From Vulgatibacter incomptus (GTDB lineage Bacteria; Myxococcota; Myxococcia; Myxococcales; Vulgatibacteraceae), in assembly GCF_001263175.1 (NCBI RefSeq), contig NZ_CP012332.1, forward strand, positions 3,988,220-4,052,219: a stretch of DNA of 64,000 bases, read 5' to 3'. The notes beneath the pieces are model-generated. The model made no database searches, was not told the origin of the DNA, and was given only the letters and a program-made list of their open reading frames with translations. Of this stretch, positions 37,853 through 49,232 are shown in pieces. A program made the translations under genes and the position numbers. Numbering within the stretch: position 1 is the stretch's first letter; each line of letters opens with the position of its first letter.

Positions 37853-38910
37853 GTGGCCTCCGGCGGCGCTCGGCGCCGAGCCCGGCGCTCCCAGAGCTCC
37901 CGGCTCCCCAGGAGGCCCCGCGGACGCAACAGCATCAGGAGCACGAGCATGGCCGAGTAGATCACCATGCGGAAGTCGAGGCCGGTGTAGTCCTGGAGCG
38001 GGCGCAGCGCCTCGGGGAGGATCGTGAGGAGGACCGCGGCGATCACAGCGCCGGAGATCGATCCGAGCCCGCCGAGGACCACCATCGCCACCACCTCGAT
38101 CGATTTGAGGAAGGTGAAGTCCCTGGGCGAGAGGAGCTGGAGGTAGTGGCCGAGGAGCGAGCCCGCCACGCCGGCGAAAAACGACGAGACGACGAAGGCC
38201 CGCACCTTGTAACCGGTGGTGTCGACGCCCATCGCTTCCGCGGCGACCTCGTCCTCGCGCACGGCGAGGAGTGCTCGCCCGTGGGTGGAGGCGCGCAGCC
38301 GCTTCGACCACAGGACCACCACGAAGATCCAGAGGAGGATCCAGAAGAGCGTGGCGGAAGGCGGGATGCCGAGGAGGCCGGTGGAGCCGCCGACCACCTG
38401 CATGTTCTCGATCAGCACCCGGATGATCTCCCCGAACCCCAGGGTGACGATCGCGAGGTAGTCGCCGCGCAGCCGCAGGGAGGGCAGGCCCACCAGGAGG
38501 CCGGCGAGCCCCGCCGCCGCGCCGCCAGCAAGTGTGGCGACGAAGAAGAGCAGGCCATCCGAGAGCGCCGCCGGCAGGAAGGCGAGCTGCCAGCGGCTGC
38601 CGACCGCCAGGGTGATCGAGGCGGCGACGTAGCCACCGACCGCCATGAAGCCGGCGTGGCCCAGCGAGAACTGACCGGTGAAGCCGTTGACGATGTTGAG
38701 GCTGACGGCGAGCACCACGTTGATGCCCGCGAGGCCGGCCACGTACACCAGGTACGAGTCGTTGGTGCCGGGGAGGAGCCACGCGAGGAGGGCGATGGCC
38801 GGCACCCCCACCAGCGCGGGGAGGGCGCTCCGCATCCGGATCGCCAGGGCGTCGTTTCCCGGCGGGAGCTCGGCGGTGGCGGAGCCGTCCGGAATTCCGT
38901 GGGCCTCCAT
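37849..38910 (-). CDS. livM: branched-chain amino-acid ABC transporter permease LivM
   Basis: A 353-residue inner-membrane permease with about nine to ten hydrophobic segments and the family signature LALRLRGDYLAIVTLGFGE-like block (SLRLRGDYLAIVTLGF). It pairs with LivH to form the channel. The livH gene ends two bases upstream and livG starts within its stop, so it is part of one operon. Confidence 0.95.
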   Translation of the reverse strand: MEAHGIPDGSATAELPPGNDALAIRMRSALPALVGVPAIALLAWLLPGTNDSYLVYVAGLAGINVVLAVSLNIVNGFTGQFSLGHAGFMAVGGYVAASITLAVGSRWQLAFLPAALSDGLLFFVATLAGGAAAGLAGLLVGLPSLRLRGDYLAIVTLGFGEIIRVLIENMQVVGGSTGLLGIPPSATLFWILLWIFVVVLWSKRLRASTHGRALLAVREDEVAAEAMGVDTTGYKVRAFVVSSFFAGVAGSLLGHYLQLLSPRDFTFLKSIEVVAMVVLGGLGSISGAVIAAVLLTILPEALRPLQDYTGLDFRMVIYSAMLVLLMLLRPRGLLGSRELWERRARRRAPPEAT

Positions 38911-38912
38911 TT

Positions 38913-39815
38913 TCAGACCTTCTCCGTCGCGACCCGGCCGAAGAGGCCGGAGGGCTTCACGAGGAGCACGAAGATCAGGATCCCGAAGGCCACGGCGTCG
39001 CGGTAGCTCGAGGTGCCGTAGCCGACCACCAGCGCCTCGATGAGGCCGATGAGGATCCCGCCGGCCATGGCGCCCTTGAGGTTGCCGATGCCGCCCAGCA
39101 CGGCGGCGACGAAGGCCTTGAGGCCGAGCATCACGCCCATCATTGGCTCGATCCGCGGGTAGCTCATGCCCACCAGGATCCCGGCGGCGGCGGCGAGGGC
39201 CGAGCCGAGGACGAAGGTGAAGGCGATCACGCGGTCGGGGTTGATCCCCATCAGCGAGGCGACGCGGGAGTCGAAGGAGACGGCGCGCATGGCGGTGCCG
39301 AGCCTGGAGTGGAAGATCAGCCGGTGCAGGGCCGCCATCAAGGCGAGGGCGGAGACGAAGCTCACCGCCTGCAGCCGGGTGATCGACACGCCGCCGAGCT
39401 CCACGAGAGGGCCGTTGGGGAGCAGGGTGGGGAAGAACTGCGGCGAGGGCCCCATGAACCAGGGCAGCTGGCCCACCGCCTGGATCAGCATCGAGACGCC
39501 GATGGCGGTGATCAGCGCGTTGAGGCGGGGCTTGTCGCGCAGGGGGCGATAGGCGAGCCGCTCGATCGCGAGGCCCACGCCGGCGCAGAACGCCATCGAG
39601 AGCACGAGGATCGCGAGGAAGCGGGGCTCCTCGCGGAAGGCCGGGAGCCAGCGCGCCGAGTAGAAGCCGCCGAAGGCGCCGAGCATGAAGACCTCGGCGT
39701 GGGCGAAGTTGATGAGCTGCAGCACGCCGTAGACCATGGTGTAGCCCAGGGCGATCAGCGCGTAGACCGAGCCGAGCGACAGCCCGTTCACCAGGTGCTG
39801 GAGTAGCTCGCTCAT
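38913..39815 (-). CDS. livH: branched-chain amino-acid ABC transporter permease LivH
   Basis: A 300-residue permease. The beginning LLQHLVNGLSLGSVYALIAL and the conserved GYTMVYGVLQLINFAHAEVF segment are typical of LivH. Several membrane helices follow. It lies 49 bases after livK and two before livM. Confidence 0.95.
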   Translation of the reverse strand: MSELLQHLVNGLSLGSVYALIALGYTMVYGVLQLINFAHAEVFMLGAFGGFYSARWLPAFREEPRFLAILVLSMAFCAGVGLAIERLAYRPLRDKPRLNALITAIGVSMLIQAVGQLPWFMGPSPQFFPTLLPNGPLVELGGVSITRLQAVSFVSALALMAALHRLIFHSRLGTAMRAVSFDSRVASLMGINPDRVIAFTFVLGSALAAAAGILVGMSYPRIEPMMGVMLGLKAFVAAVLGGIGNLKGAMAGGILIGLIEALVVGYGTSSYRDAVAFGILIFVLLVKPSGLFGRVATEKV

Positions 39816-39864
39816 CGGGGCGGGAGGCTCCGCACGGACGGACCGGTCGCGACGATGCGTCCGC

Positions 39865-41052
39865 TCACGGCGTCACGGTCCCCGCGTAGACCCACTTCTG
39901 GCCCTTGATCGCCACGATCACGGCCGGCTTCATCGCGTTCCGTTCGGAGTCGATCGTGATCGTGCCGGTGATGCCCGGAAAGTCCTTGGTCGCCGCGAGG
40001 GCGTCGCGGAGGGCAGCACCCTCGGTGCTGCTCGCGCGCCGCGCCGCGTCCGCCGCGAGGTAGATCGCTTCGTAGGCCAGGGCGCTCATGGCGTCGGAGA
40101 CCATGCCGAACTTGGCCTGGTAGGTCTTGAGGAACTTCTGGATCCGCGGGTCGGGGTTGTCCAGGGAGTAGTGGTTCGAGAAGTACGAGCCGTCGAGGGC
40201 GTCGCCGGCGATCTCCGTGAGCTTGCCCGAGTCCCAGCCGTCGCCGCCGAGGAGCGGCACCGTGATGCCGAGCTCTCGCGCCTGCCGGGCGATGAGGCCC
40301 ACGTCGGTGTAGTAGCCGGGGACGTAGATCGCCTCCGGGTTCGTCGCACGGATCGCCGTGAGCTGGGCCTTGAAGTCGATGTCGCCCGCCGAGAAGCTCT
40401 GGTCCACGAGGATCTGGCCACCCGACTTCTCGAAGGCCTCGACGAAGAAGTTCGCGAGGCCCACCGAGTAGTCGTTGCGCACGTCGCGGAGCACCGCGAC
40501 CTTGCTCGCCTTCAGCGTGTCGCGGGCGAAGCGGGCCATCACCGCGCCCTGGAAGGGATCGATGAAGCAGGTGCGGAAGACGTAGTCCTTGTCCTCGGTC
40601 ACCTTCGGGTTGGTGGACGCGTGGGTGAGCATCGGCACCTTCTTGCCCTGAGCGATCGGCGCCATCGCCAGCGAGCGCGCCGACGCCACCTCGCCGAAGA
40701 GGAGGTGGACCTTGTCCTGGACGATGAGGCGGGTGGCGGCCGCCGCGGCCTCGGTGGGCTTGCCCTGATCGTCGTAGGTGATGACGCGGATCTTCTTCCC
40801 GTTGATCCCGCCCGCCTCGTTGATCTCCTGCACCGCGAGGAGGACCCCGTTGTGGGTCGACGTCCCGAAGGTCGCCTCCTGGCCGGTGAGGCTGCTCACC
40901 TCGCCGATGAGGAACTCGCCCGACGGCGAGGATCCCGACGCCTTCGCCGCGCCCTCCGGTGTTCCCTGTTCCTTGGCTTTACATCCAGTAAGCAGCGCGA
41001 ACACGGAAGCCGCGAGCACGGCAACGCGAATGAGAGGCCGGGAACCCTGCAT
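39865..41052 (-). CDS. livK: branched-chain amino-acid ABC transporter substrate-binding lipoprotein LivK
   Basis: A 395-residue periplasmic substrate-binding protein (type I fold, ligand-binding receptor family). A lipobox ends LLTGC (Cys24), so the protein is membrane-anchored here. It starts at ATG 41052 behind GGAGGAGC. It is the first gene of the operon; a -35-like TTGACG lies about 60 bases upstream on the minus strand. The specific substrate among branched-chain or other amides cannot be read from the sequence. Confidence 0.95.
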   Translation of the reverse strand: MQGSRPLIRVAVLAASVFALLTGCKAKEQGTPEGAAKASGSSPSGEFLIGEVSSLTGQEATFGTSTHNGVLLAVQEINEAGGINGKKIRVITYDDQGKPTEAAAAATRLIVQDKVHLLFGEVASARSLAMAPIAQGKKVPMLTHASTNPKVTEDKDYVFRTCFIDPFQGAVMARFARDTLKASKVAVLRDVRNDYSVGLANFFVEAFEKSGGQILVDQSFSAGDIDFKAQLTAIRATNPEAIYVPGYYTDVGLIARQARELGITVPLLGGDGWDSGKLTEIAGDALDGSYFSNHYSLDNPDPRIQKFLKTYQAKFGMVSDAMSALAYEAIYLAADAARRASSTEGAALRDALAATKDFPGITGTITIDSERNAMKPAVIVAIKGQKWVYAGTVTP

Positions 41053-41154
41053 GAGGTGCTCCTCCAGACGGGATGCGATATTGAACAACGCCGGATTCGC
41101 GTGCGTCAACAGCCGGCGTTCACGGCGTGACGATTCGGACGAGGCCATGTGCGG

Positions 41155-41183
41155 TTGACACCCGTGCGCCCTGCGGGCTACGC
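41155..41183 (+). promoter_or_regulatory. promoter directly before the receiver-PATAN gene
   Basis: Consensus TTGACA (41155-41160) and CTACGC (41178-41183) are 17 bases apart. The expected start falls within a few bases of ATG 41194 and no ribosome site is seen, so the message is probably leaderless. Confidence 0.5.
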
Positions 41184-41193
41184 CTTCCCCGAC

Positions 41194-42489
41194 ATGGCAC
41201 CGTTGCTGCTCATCGTGGACGACAATCGGGAGCTTGCGGATCTCCTCGCGCAGATCTTCGAGGAAGCCGGCTACCGCACCAAGACCTGCTACCGCGGCAA
41301 GGCCGCGCTGGACGCGATCGCCGCCGAGACGCCGGCGGTCGCCGTGGTGGACATCCTCCTCCCCGACCTCGTCGGGCACGAGGTGGCGAAGGTCCTCGCC
41401 GCCAAGAAGGTCCCCTTCCTCTTCGTGACCGGCGTCTTCAAGGGCGCCAAGCACTCTCTCGAAGGCCGATCGCGCCACGGCGCTTCGGGCTGGTTCGAGA
41501 AGCCCTTCGAGGCCTCGAAGCTCCTCGAGGCGGTCCGCGAGATCGTCCCTGCGCCCAAGGCGCGGCCGCGGCAGCCCGAGTTCGAGGTCGAGCTCGACAT
41601 CGACGTGGACGAGCGCGAATACACTCCGATCGCGGCGCTGGAGCTGACCGGGCGAATCTCCGTCAGCGGGCCCTCGGTGAAGGCCGTTCTCACGGGAGAG
41701 GACGTCCAGCTCCGCGCTCCCCCGGCGCCGCCGCCGCTGCTCCGTGCGCCGCCCCTCCTCCGCCGCGAGGAGGTGAGCCCCGACGGCCGGAGCCGCACGG
41801 GCGACCTCGCCGACAACCTTCCCCAGCTCTTCACCGCGTTCTGGCAGCTCCAGGAGACGGGAGAGCTCGGCCTGCAGCGTGGGAAGGTGAAGAAGGTCAT
41901 CTACTTCGAGAAGGGGCAGCCGGTCTTCGCCCTCTCGAACCTCGCGGCCGATCGCTTCGGCACCTTCCTCATGCGGGTGGGCAAGATCGACGAGGCCCAG
42001 CTCACGCGCGCCACCACCGAGGCCGCCGCCCGGAAGAGGCGCACCGGCGACATCCTGATCGAGATGGGCCTGCTGCAGGACGCCGAGCGGATGTACTACG
42101 TCGCACAGCAGGTGAAGTCGATCCTCTACTCGGTCTTCGCGTGGCGGGAGGGGAGCTACACCATGAGCTTCCAGGCCAAGGCCCGGCACGAGCCGATCCG
42201 CCTCGGGATCCACCCGGCCCAGCTCATCTCCCGCGGGATCAAGAAGCTCTACACGCCCGAACGATTGCAGCGCCTCCTGGCCCTCGAGGAACGTCTCGTC
42301 GAGGCGAAGGATCCCGCCTACCGGCGCGAGGACCTCGAGCTCGACCCCTGGGAGGCGAACCTCCTCTCGCGGATCGACGGCCATCGCACGGTGGCGGAGC
42401 TCGTGGCCCGCGCAGAGAAGCCGTCCGAGATGGCCATCTCCACCCTGGTCACGCTCCTCTCCCTCAAGGTCGTCGAGAAGCGAGGTTAG
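41194..42489 (+). CDS. response regulator with PATAN (DUF4388) effector domain
   Basis: A 431-residue protein. The receiver domain is complete: acidic pair (VDDNRE), phospho-acceptor Asp53 (VVDILLPD), a Thr at FVTG and a Lys in FEKPF. An acidic linker (about 130-160) leads to a DUF4388/PATAN domain (about 215-410; GRSRTGDLADNLPQLFTAFWQLQETGEL and KVIYFEKGQPVFA). PATAN proteins in myxobacteria and cyanobacteria link signalling to other pathways, for example by binding partners, rather than DNA. No kinase gene is next to it. The stop overlaps that of the convergent hexosaminidase by four bases. Confidence 0.87.
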   Translation: MAPLLLIVDDNRELADLLAQIFEEAGYRTKTCYRGKAALDAIAAETPAVAVVDILLPDLVGHEVAKVLAAKKVPFLFVTGVFKGAKHSLEGRSRHGASGWFEKPFEASKLLEAVREIVPAPKARPRQPEFEVELDIDVDEREYTPIAALELTGRISVSGPSVKAVLTGEDVQLRAPPAPPPLLRAPPLLRREEVSPDGRSRTGDLADNLPQLFTAFWQLQETGELGLQRGKVKKVIYFEKGQPVFALSNLAADRFGTFLMRVGKIDEAQLTRATTEAAARKRRTGDILIEMGLLQDAERMYYVAQQVKSILYSVFAWREGSYTMSFQAKARHEPIRLGIHPAQLISRGIKKLYTPERLQRLLALEERLVEAKDPAYRREDLELDPWEANLLSRIDGHRTVAELVARAEKPSEMAISTLVTLLSLKVVEKRG

Positions 42490-43601
42490 GCAGATCGCTC
42501 GGTAGGATCGCGGCCGGGAGTCAGGGGGGCCGCTCCCGCCAGCGCCTCGACCCGGCGCACCAGCTCGCGGTGGGCGTCGCAGCCCAGGAGCTCGAGGGAC
42601 GGCCGCGGATCCTTCGGCCTCGCGAAGCGCGCGACGAGGGTGTCCACCCGGCGCCCGGCCTGTTCCAGGCGATCGCGCGAAACGTCGCCGCGCTCCACCG
42701 CCGCGATCAGCGCGTCGATCGCCCGGTGCTGGAGCGCCGGCTTGTGGCAGACGAGGAAGAGGTCCACGCCGGCATTCACGCCGCGAACCACCGCATCCTC
42801 GATCCCGAAGTGATCGGCGATCGCCTTCATCTCCAGATCGTCCGAGATCACCACGCCGTCGAAGCCGAGGCGGTCGCGGAGGATCCCGTCGAGGGAGGGC
42901 CGGCTCATCGTGGCGGGGAAGGCCGGATCCAGGGCCTCGAAGATCACGTGGGCGGTCATGATCGAGGCGACGCCGGCGCGGATGGCGGCGGCGAAGGGCT
43001 GGAGCTCCACCGCCTCCAGGCGAGGGAGGGCGTGGGGCAGCCGGGGGAGCTCCAGGTGGCTGTCCTGCGCCGTGTCGCCGTGGCCGGGGAAGTGCTTGCC
43101 GCAGGCCGCGACACCAGCGCCCTGGAGGCCGTCGATCATCGCCGCGCCGAGCCGCGCCACCGCCGCGGGATCCCGGGAGAACGACCGATCGCCGATCACC
43201 GGGTTGTCCGGGTTCGTGTCGACGTCGAGCACGGGCGCGAAGTCGAGGTCGATCCCCAGCACCCGGAGCTCGGCTCCCATGGCGGCGCCGAGCGCACGCG
43301 CCATCCCTTCGGCGCCAGCGTCGCCCACCACGCGCATGGCCGGGATCGGCGTGAACGGCTCGCGAAGCCGCATCACCCGCCCGCCCTCCTGATCCATCGA
43401 GGTCAGGAAGGGCCTGCCCGCGCGGGCCTGGAGCTCGGCGGTCAGCGCCGCGACCTGGGCGGGCGACTCCACGTTGCGCTTGAAGAGGATCGCGCCGGCG
43501 ACGCCCCGGCGCTGGAGCTCGGTGAGCTCCGCCGGCACGCCCTCCAGGCCCTGGAATCCCACGCAGAACAGCTTCGCCGCCGCCTTCTCGAGCTCGCTCA
43601 T
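42486..43601 (-). CDS. nagZ: glycoside hydrolase family 3 beta-N-acetylhexosaminidase (NagZ-like)
   Basis: A 371-residue GH3 enzyme that removes N-acetylglucosamine from peptidoglycan fragments in cell-wall recycling. The KHFPGHGD motif (Lys169-His170) and the catalytic nucleophile Asp254 in VISDDLEM are both present, and the C-terminal second GH3 domain is absent, as in NagZ. Length matches the single-domain NagZ enzymes. A TAGGCT box ends seven bases before ATG 43601. Recycled-muropeptide enzymes such as AmpD or AmpG are not in the window. Confidence 0.93.
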   Translation of the reverse strand: MSELEKAAAKLFCVGFQGLEGVPAELTELQRRGVAGAILFKRNVESPAQVAALTAELQARAGRPFLTSMDQEGGRVMRLREPFTPIPAMRVVGDAGAEGMARALGAAMGAELRVLGIDLDFAPVLDVDTNPDNPVIGDRSFSRDPAAVARLGAAMIDGLQGAGVAACGKHFPGHGDTAQDSHLELPRLPHALPRLEAVELQPFAAAIRAGVASIMTAHVIFEALDPAFPATMSRPSLDGILRDRLGFDGVVISDDLEMKAIADHFGIEDAVVRGVNAGVDLFLVCHKPALQHRAIDALIAAVERGDVSRDRLEQAGRRVDTLVARFARPKDPRPSLELLGCDAHRELVRRVEALAGAAPLTPGRDPTERSA

Positions 43602-43608
43602 GCGGGGC

Positions 43609-43614
43609 AGCCTA
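43609..43614 (-). promoter_or_regulatory. candidate -10 box (TAGGCT) before nagZ
   Basis: TAGGCT ends seven bases before ATG 43601 on the minus strand, the same spacing as at other starts in this window. No -35 box is apparent, so this is tentative. Confidence 0.3.
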
Positions 43615-43657
43615 CCGCCTTCGCCGAACCAGCGTCGATCGATCCTGGGCTGTCCGA

Positions 43658-45079
43658 TTAGAGGTAGAGCAAGTCCGCCAGCGGGATGGAGAAGAAGAAG
43701 CGGGTGCCCCCGCCGGGCCGCGGCGACACGCCGATCTTCCCGCCGTGGAGCTCGACCAGGAGCTTCGCGATGAAGAGGCCCAGGCCCAGGCCGTCGCCCG
43801 TCGACTTCCGTCCCCGGTAGAGCCGGTCGAAGACCAGGAGCTCCTCGTCGGGGCCGATCCCTTCGCCCCGATCGTCCACCTCCACCACGGCGTAGCCCTT
43901 CTCGGCCCGGGCCACGATCCGAACGGGCTGGTCGGTGGACGAGTAACGGAGCGCGTTGGAGACCAGGTTCCCCAGCACCTGCTCGATGCGCAGGGGATCG
44001 TGCTCGACATCGAGCGGCCCGTGGAGATCCAGCTCGATGAGCCGCCCGCCCGCGAGCTCGCGACGCTTGCGCTCGACGTAGTCCCGGATCGGCGCGCAGA
44101 GATCGCGGCGCTCGAGCCGAAGCTCGATCCGGCCGGTCTCGAGGCGCTCGGTGTCGAGCATGTCGTTGATCAGCCGGTGCATGCGCTGCAGCGCATCGAG
44201 GGCGCTCTCGATCATCACGCCGGCCTTCGGATCGTCGAGGCCGCGCCGGGCGGCGAGCTGGAGGTAGGTCTTCGCCGCGGTCAGGGGCGTCTTCAGCTCG
44301 TGCCCCGCCACGTTGATGAACTCGTCCTTCGCGCGCTCGGCCTTGCGCAGATCCGTGACGTCGAAGGCGGTGAGGAGCATGGCCGCCACGCCGTTCTGGG
44401 TGCGGACCGGGCCGCCGAGGATCACGCAGTCGCGCCGCTCGCCCAGGAGCCGATCGCGAACGCTCCCGCGGAGCTCGATCGACTCGCCGGCGAGGCCGCG
44501 CTCGATGCAGATCCCGGACGAGTCGATCCGCCGGCCGTGATCGTCCTCGATCTCCACGGCGTCGGCGATCGCCTGCATGTCCATGCCGAGGGCGAGGCCC
44601 AGGCGGGTGCGGGCGCGGTTGTTGATCCGCACCGCCTCGCCGCCCTCCGAGAGGAGGAGCACCGGGAAGGGGATCTGCTCGAGCATCTGATCCGCGAGGG
44701 AGCCGAGCTCCATCGCGCGGACCTCCGAGGTCGAGTCGTAGGCGTGGACGACCACGAAGCGGTCCATCGGCGTGGCGACGCCGGTGAGCCAGCGGTCCCC
44801 CGGCGATGAGCGGTTGTGGAGCTGAGAGAAGGGCTGCGGGCGTCCCGAGGCCCGGGCGCGCTGCAGGTAGGGAATGAGCTCCCTGCAGGCGAGGAAATCG
44901 CCCAAGGACCCACCTTCCACGGCAGCGAAGGTCTGGCGAAGGCAGGAGAGGAAGCGCGCGTTCATCCAGCGGACGCGGAGCTCCTCGCCCTCCAGGACGG
45001 CGGCGTAGTTGGGCGAGGCCGCGAAGAGCGAGATGACCGTCGAAAGGGTCGCAGGAGCGGGCACGGGGGAGGCGTACAT
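43658..45079 (-). CDS. soluble PAS-domain histidine kinase
   Basis: A 473-residue kinase. Two PAS-like regions occupy the first half. The HisKA box is GHELKTPL with His260, and a complete HATPase_c domain follows: N-box NLVSNALRYS, G1 DDRGEGI and G2 GLGLGLFI. No membrane segment is present, so it senses a cytoplasmic cue. ATG 45079 is preceded by AAGGAA at good distance; the next upstream ATG lacks it. No response-regulator gene is adjacent, so it is an orphan. It ends 56 bases before nagZ. Confidence 0.92.
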   Translation of the reverse strand: MYASPVPAPATLSTVISLFAASPNYAAVLEGEELRVRWMNARFLSCLRQTFAAVEGGSLGDFLACRELIPYLQRARASGRPQPFSQLHNRSSPGDRWLTGVATPMDRFVVVHAYDSTSEVRAMELGSLADQMLEQIPFPVLLLSEGGEAVRINNRARTRLGLALGMDMQAIADAVEIEDDHGRRIDSSGICIERGLAGESIELRGSVRDRLLGERRDCVILGGPVRTQNGVAAMLLTAFDVTDLRKAERAKDEFINVAGHELKTPLTAAKTYLQLAARRGLDDPKAGVMIESALDALQRMHRLINDMLDTERLETGRIELRLERRDLCAPIRDYVERKRRELAGGRLIELDLHGPLDVEHDPLRIEQVLGNLVSNALRYSSTDQPVRIVARAEKGYAVVEVDDRGEGIGPDEELLVFDRLYRGRKSTGDGLGLGLFIAKLLVELHGGKIGVSPRPGGGTRFFFSIPLADLLYL

Positions 45080-45239
45080 GTGCGTTCCTTGGGGCGTGTG
45101 CCTCGCCCGGAGACTCACACGGTCCCGGTCGTCGACGTCGTTCCACCGAAGCGCGCAGACTTTGCACCGGACGGCAACCGATCACAAACGGCACTTGAGA
45201 CACGGCGGTCAGCCAGTGTTCGGCCGCAGACGATTGCAG

Positions 45240-47318
45240 TTACGACCTTCGGATCAGCCAGCCTTCCGCGGCGAACGCGACCACGGCCAAGGCCGCGAGA
45301 AGACTCCAGAATGGCGTCTCCTGCCGGCGCCGGGACCGGGGCGACTCCTCCACCTGGAGACGATCGCCGCCGAACCAGGCCTCCAGCTCCCGTGGCTCGA
45401 GACGTCTCATGTCGGACGCTATCGGATCGGGATGCGCGGCGAAGGCGAGCTCCTGTGCCTCGGAGCCGTCGGCCCGGAGGACGCGGTAGAGACCCGGGCG
45501 GTCGATGCCCGTGGCCTGCCCGCCCTCGATCGGCCGCTCCTTGCCGTCGGGCCCTCGCGCCGAGGCGAGCTGCACGCCCTCCGGCGCGACCAGCGGCTGC
45601 GCTTCGCCGACCCGGAGCGCCCGGGGCCGGTGCTCCTCCAGGGTCCTGGAGAGGTAGGCCGCCGTCTGTTGGATCGTGGGCAGGAAGCTCGTCTGGATCG
45701 CCCAGTCGCTCCAGTCGCGATCCACCGTGGAGGTGAAGAGGAGGATCCGCCCCTTGCCGCGCATCCCCTCCACGAGGGCCGGAGCGCCGTCGTCGAACGA
45801 AGCGAGGATCCCCTCCGCCGGGCCGGGCTGGAGGAGGAAGTAGCGGGAGGTACGGGCGCCGAGGAAGGCCTCCTGCGCCGCTCCCGAGAAGATCCGCAGG
45901 ATCGGGTGGGAGGTGTCGAGGCCGGCGAAGCTCGCGGGCCGGCCCTCCTTCCCGGGCTGCGCGGCGGTCTTCACCAGGTGGAGCTGCCGCGGCAGCACGT
46001 CCGCGAGCACGGCGTTGTAGGCGTCGGCGTCCACGTTGTCGCCGACCGAGACGAAGAGGCCGCCGCCGCTCTCCACGAAGTCCGCGATGCGCCGGGCGAT
46101 CGCAGGATCCGGCGCGCGCACGTTCAGGAGCAGCAGGAGGTCGAAGCCGTCGAGGTCGCGGGCCGGGAGGCTCTCCGCGTCCACGGTGGTCACCTGCAGG
46201 GGCGAGGCGCCGCCGGTCCGAAGCGCGGCCTCCACGAAGAAGGCTTCGTCGCGGTAGCGCACCGGGGATGGATCGCCGTCCACCACCAGCGCTCGCAGGT
46301 CCCGGGGGATCGGCAGCGAGAAGGCCCTCTCGTCGTCGGCAGCGAGGGCGTCGCCCCCGATCCGCAAGGCGCCGGTGACCGCCCCGGCCTGGGGGAAGCG
46401 GTAGACCAGCTTCTTGGTCGCGGCGCCGCCAGCGGGGATCTCCAGGAAGCCCTTGGCCACGACCTCGTCCCCGACCACGAGCTCCACGGCGAGATCGGAG
46501 GCCGGTTCGCTGGCGAAGTTGCGGACCGTGACCGCGAAGGCCCGGCCGCGGGGGCCGATCTCCGGCGCCGCCGCGATCGCGAGGTCGACGATGGCGCGGT
46601 TCGGCAGCTCCCGGCCCCTGGCGGCGTCCTCGATCACCACGTCCGGACGGACCTCCCCCGCCTCGGTGGGCACGGAGGGCGAGGGGCCGTCGAGCCTCCA
46701 CAAGGCGGCGGCGAGGTTGGTGGCCACGTGGATCCGCTTGCCGGCGAGGGGAGAGTCCCCGAGCGCACGGGCGGCGGCGTGGACACACGCCGTGAGGTCG
46801 GCCGGGAGGAAGGTCGGCCGCGCCTCGTCCAGCGCGCGACGGGCTGCGGCACGGTCGAAGCTGGGGGACGCCGCTTGAGCCGCGCCGCCGTCGCAGACGA
46901 GCACGGTCACCGGCTCCTCCGCCGAGAGGCTCGAGAGCACGTCGCGGAGGTCGTCGCGGGCCTTGTCGAAGAGGGTGGAGCGCCCGTCGCGCCAGCCCAT
47001 CGACATCGAGGCGTCGAGGACCAGGGCCGTCGCCGCGGGGCCCTTCGCCGCAGCGGCGGCGAGCTCTCCGTCGCGGGCGAGCTGCGGGCGCGCGAGGGCC
47101 AGGGGAAGGAAGAGCAGCAGCAGGGTCCGGGCAGCGAGCAGCAGGAGCCGGCGGAGCCGCAGGCGCCTGGCGCTGCGCTCGCGGGAGCGGCGCACCAGCT
47201 CGATCGCCGGAAACGGATGGGGCCGCGGCCTGCGCCGCTGGAGCAGGTGGATCGCGACCGGGATCGCGGCGGCCAGGGCGCCCCATGCCAGGGCCGGATT
47301 GGCGAAGGTGATCCCCAC
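45240..47318 (-). CDS. BatA-domain/vWA-like membrane protein
   Basis: A 692-residue inner-membrane protein. The N-terminus has a double-helix BatA segment (ITFANPALAWGALAAAIPVAIHLL and a second helix around residues 60-78). A vWA-like domain follows, with VLDASMSM in place of the usual MIDAS, then an extended periplasmic part with repeats and a C-terminal helix. In Bat and MoxR systems such proteins act with a DUF58 protein and MoxR ATPase in envelope protein assembly or stress survival. It begins one base after the DUF58 gene. Confidence 0.87.
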   Translation of the reverse strand: MGITFANPALAWGALAAAIPVAIHLLQRRRPRPHPFPAIELVRRSRERSARRLRLRRLLLLAARTLLLLFLPLALARPQLARDGELAAAAAKGPAATALVLDASMSMGWRDGRSTLFDKARDDLRDVLSSLSAEEPVTVLVCDGGAAQAASPSFDRAAARRALDEARPTFLPADLTACVHAAARALGDSPLAGKRIHVATNLAAALWRLDGPSPSVPTEAGEVRPDVVIEDAARGRELPNRAIVDLAIAAAPEIGPRGRAFAVTVRNFASEPASDLAVELVVGDEVVAKGFLEIPAGGAATKKLVYRFPQAGAVTGALRIGGDALAADDERAFSLPIPRDLRALVVDGDPSPVRYRDEAFFVEAALRTGGASPLQVTTVDAESLPARDLDGFDLLLLLNVRAPDPAIARRIADFVESGGGLFVSVGDNVDADAYNAVLADVLPRQLHLVKTAAQPGKEGRPASFAGLDTSHPILRIFSGAAQEAFLGARTSRYFLLQPGPAEGILASFDDGAPALVEGMRGKGRILLFTSTVDRDWSDWAIQTSFLPTIQQTAAYLSRTLEEHRPRALRVGEAQPLVAPEGVQLASARGPDGKERPIEGGQATGIDRPGLYRVLRADGSEAQELAFAAHPDPIASDMRRLEPRELEAWFGGDRLQVEESPRSRRRQETPFWSLLAALAVVAFAAEGWLIRRS

Positions 47319-47319
47319 G

Positions 47320-48204
<885 letters not shown>

Positions 48205-48205
48205 G

Positions 48206-49213
<1,008 letters not shown>

Positions 49214-49232
49214 GAGGTTCCTACTCGTGGTG

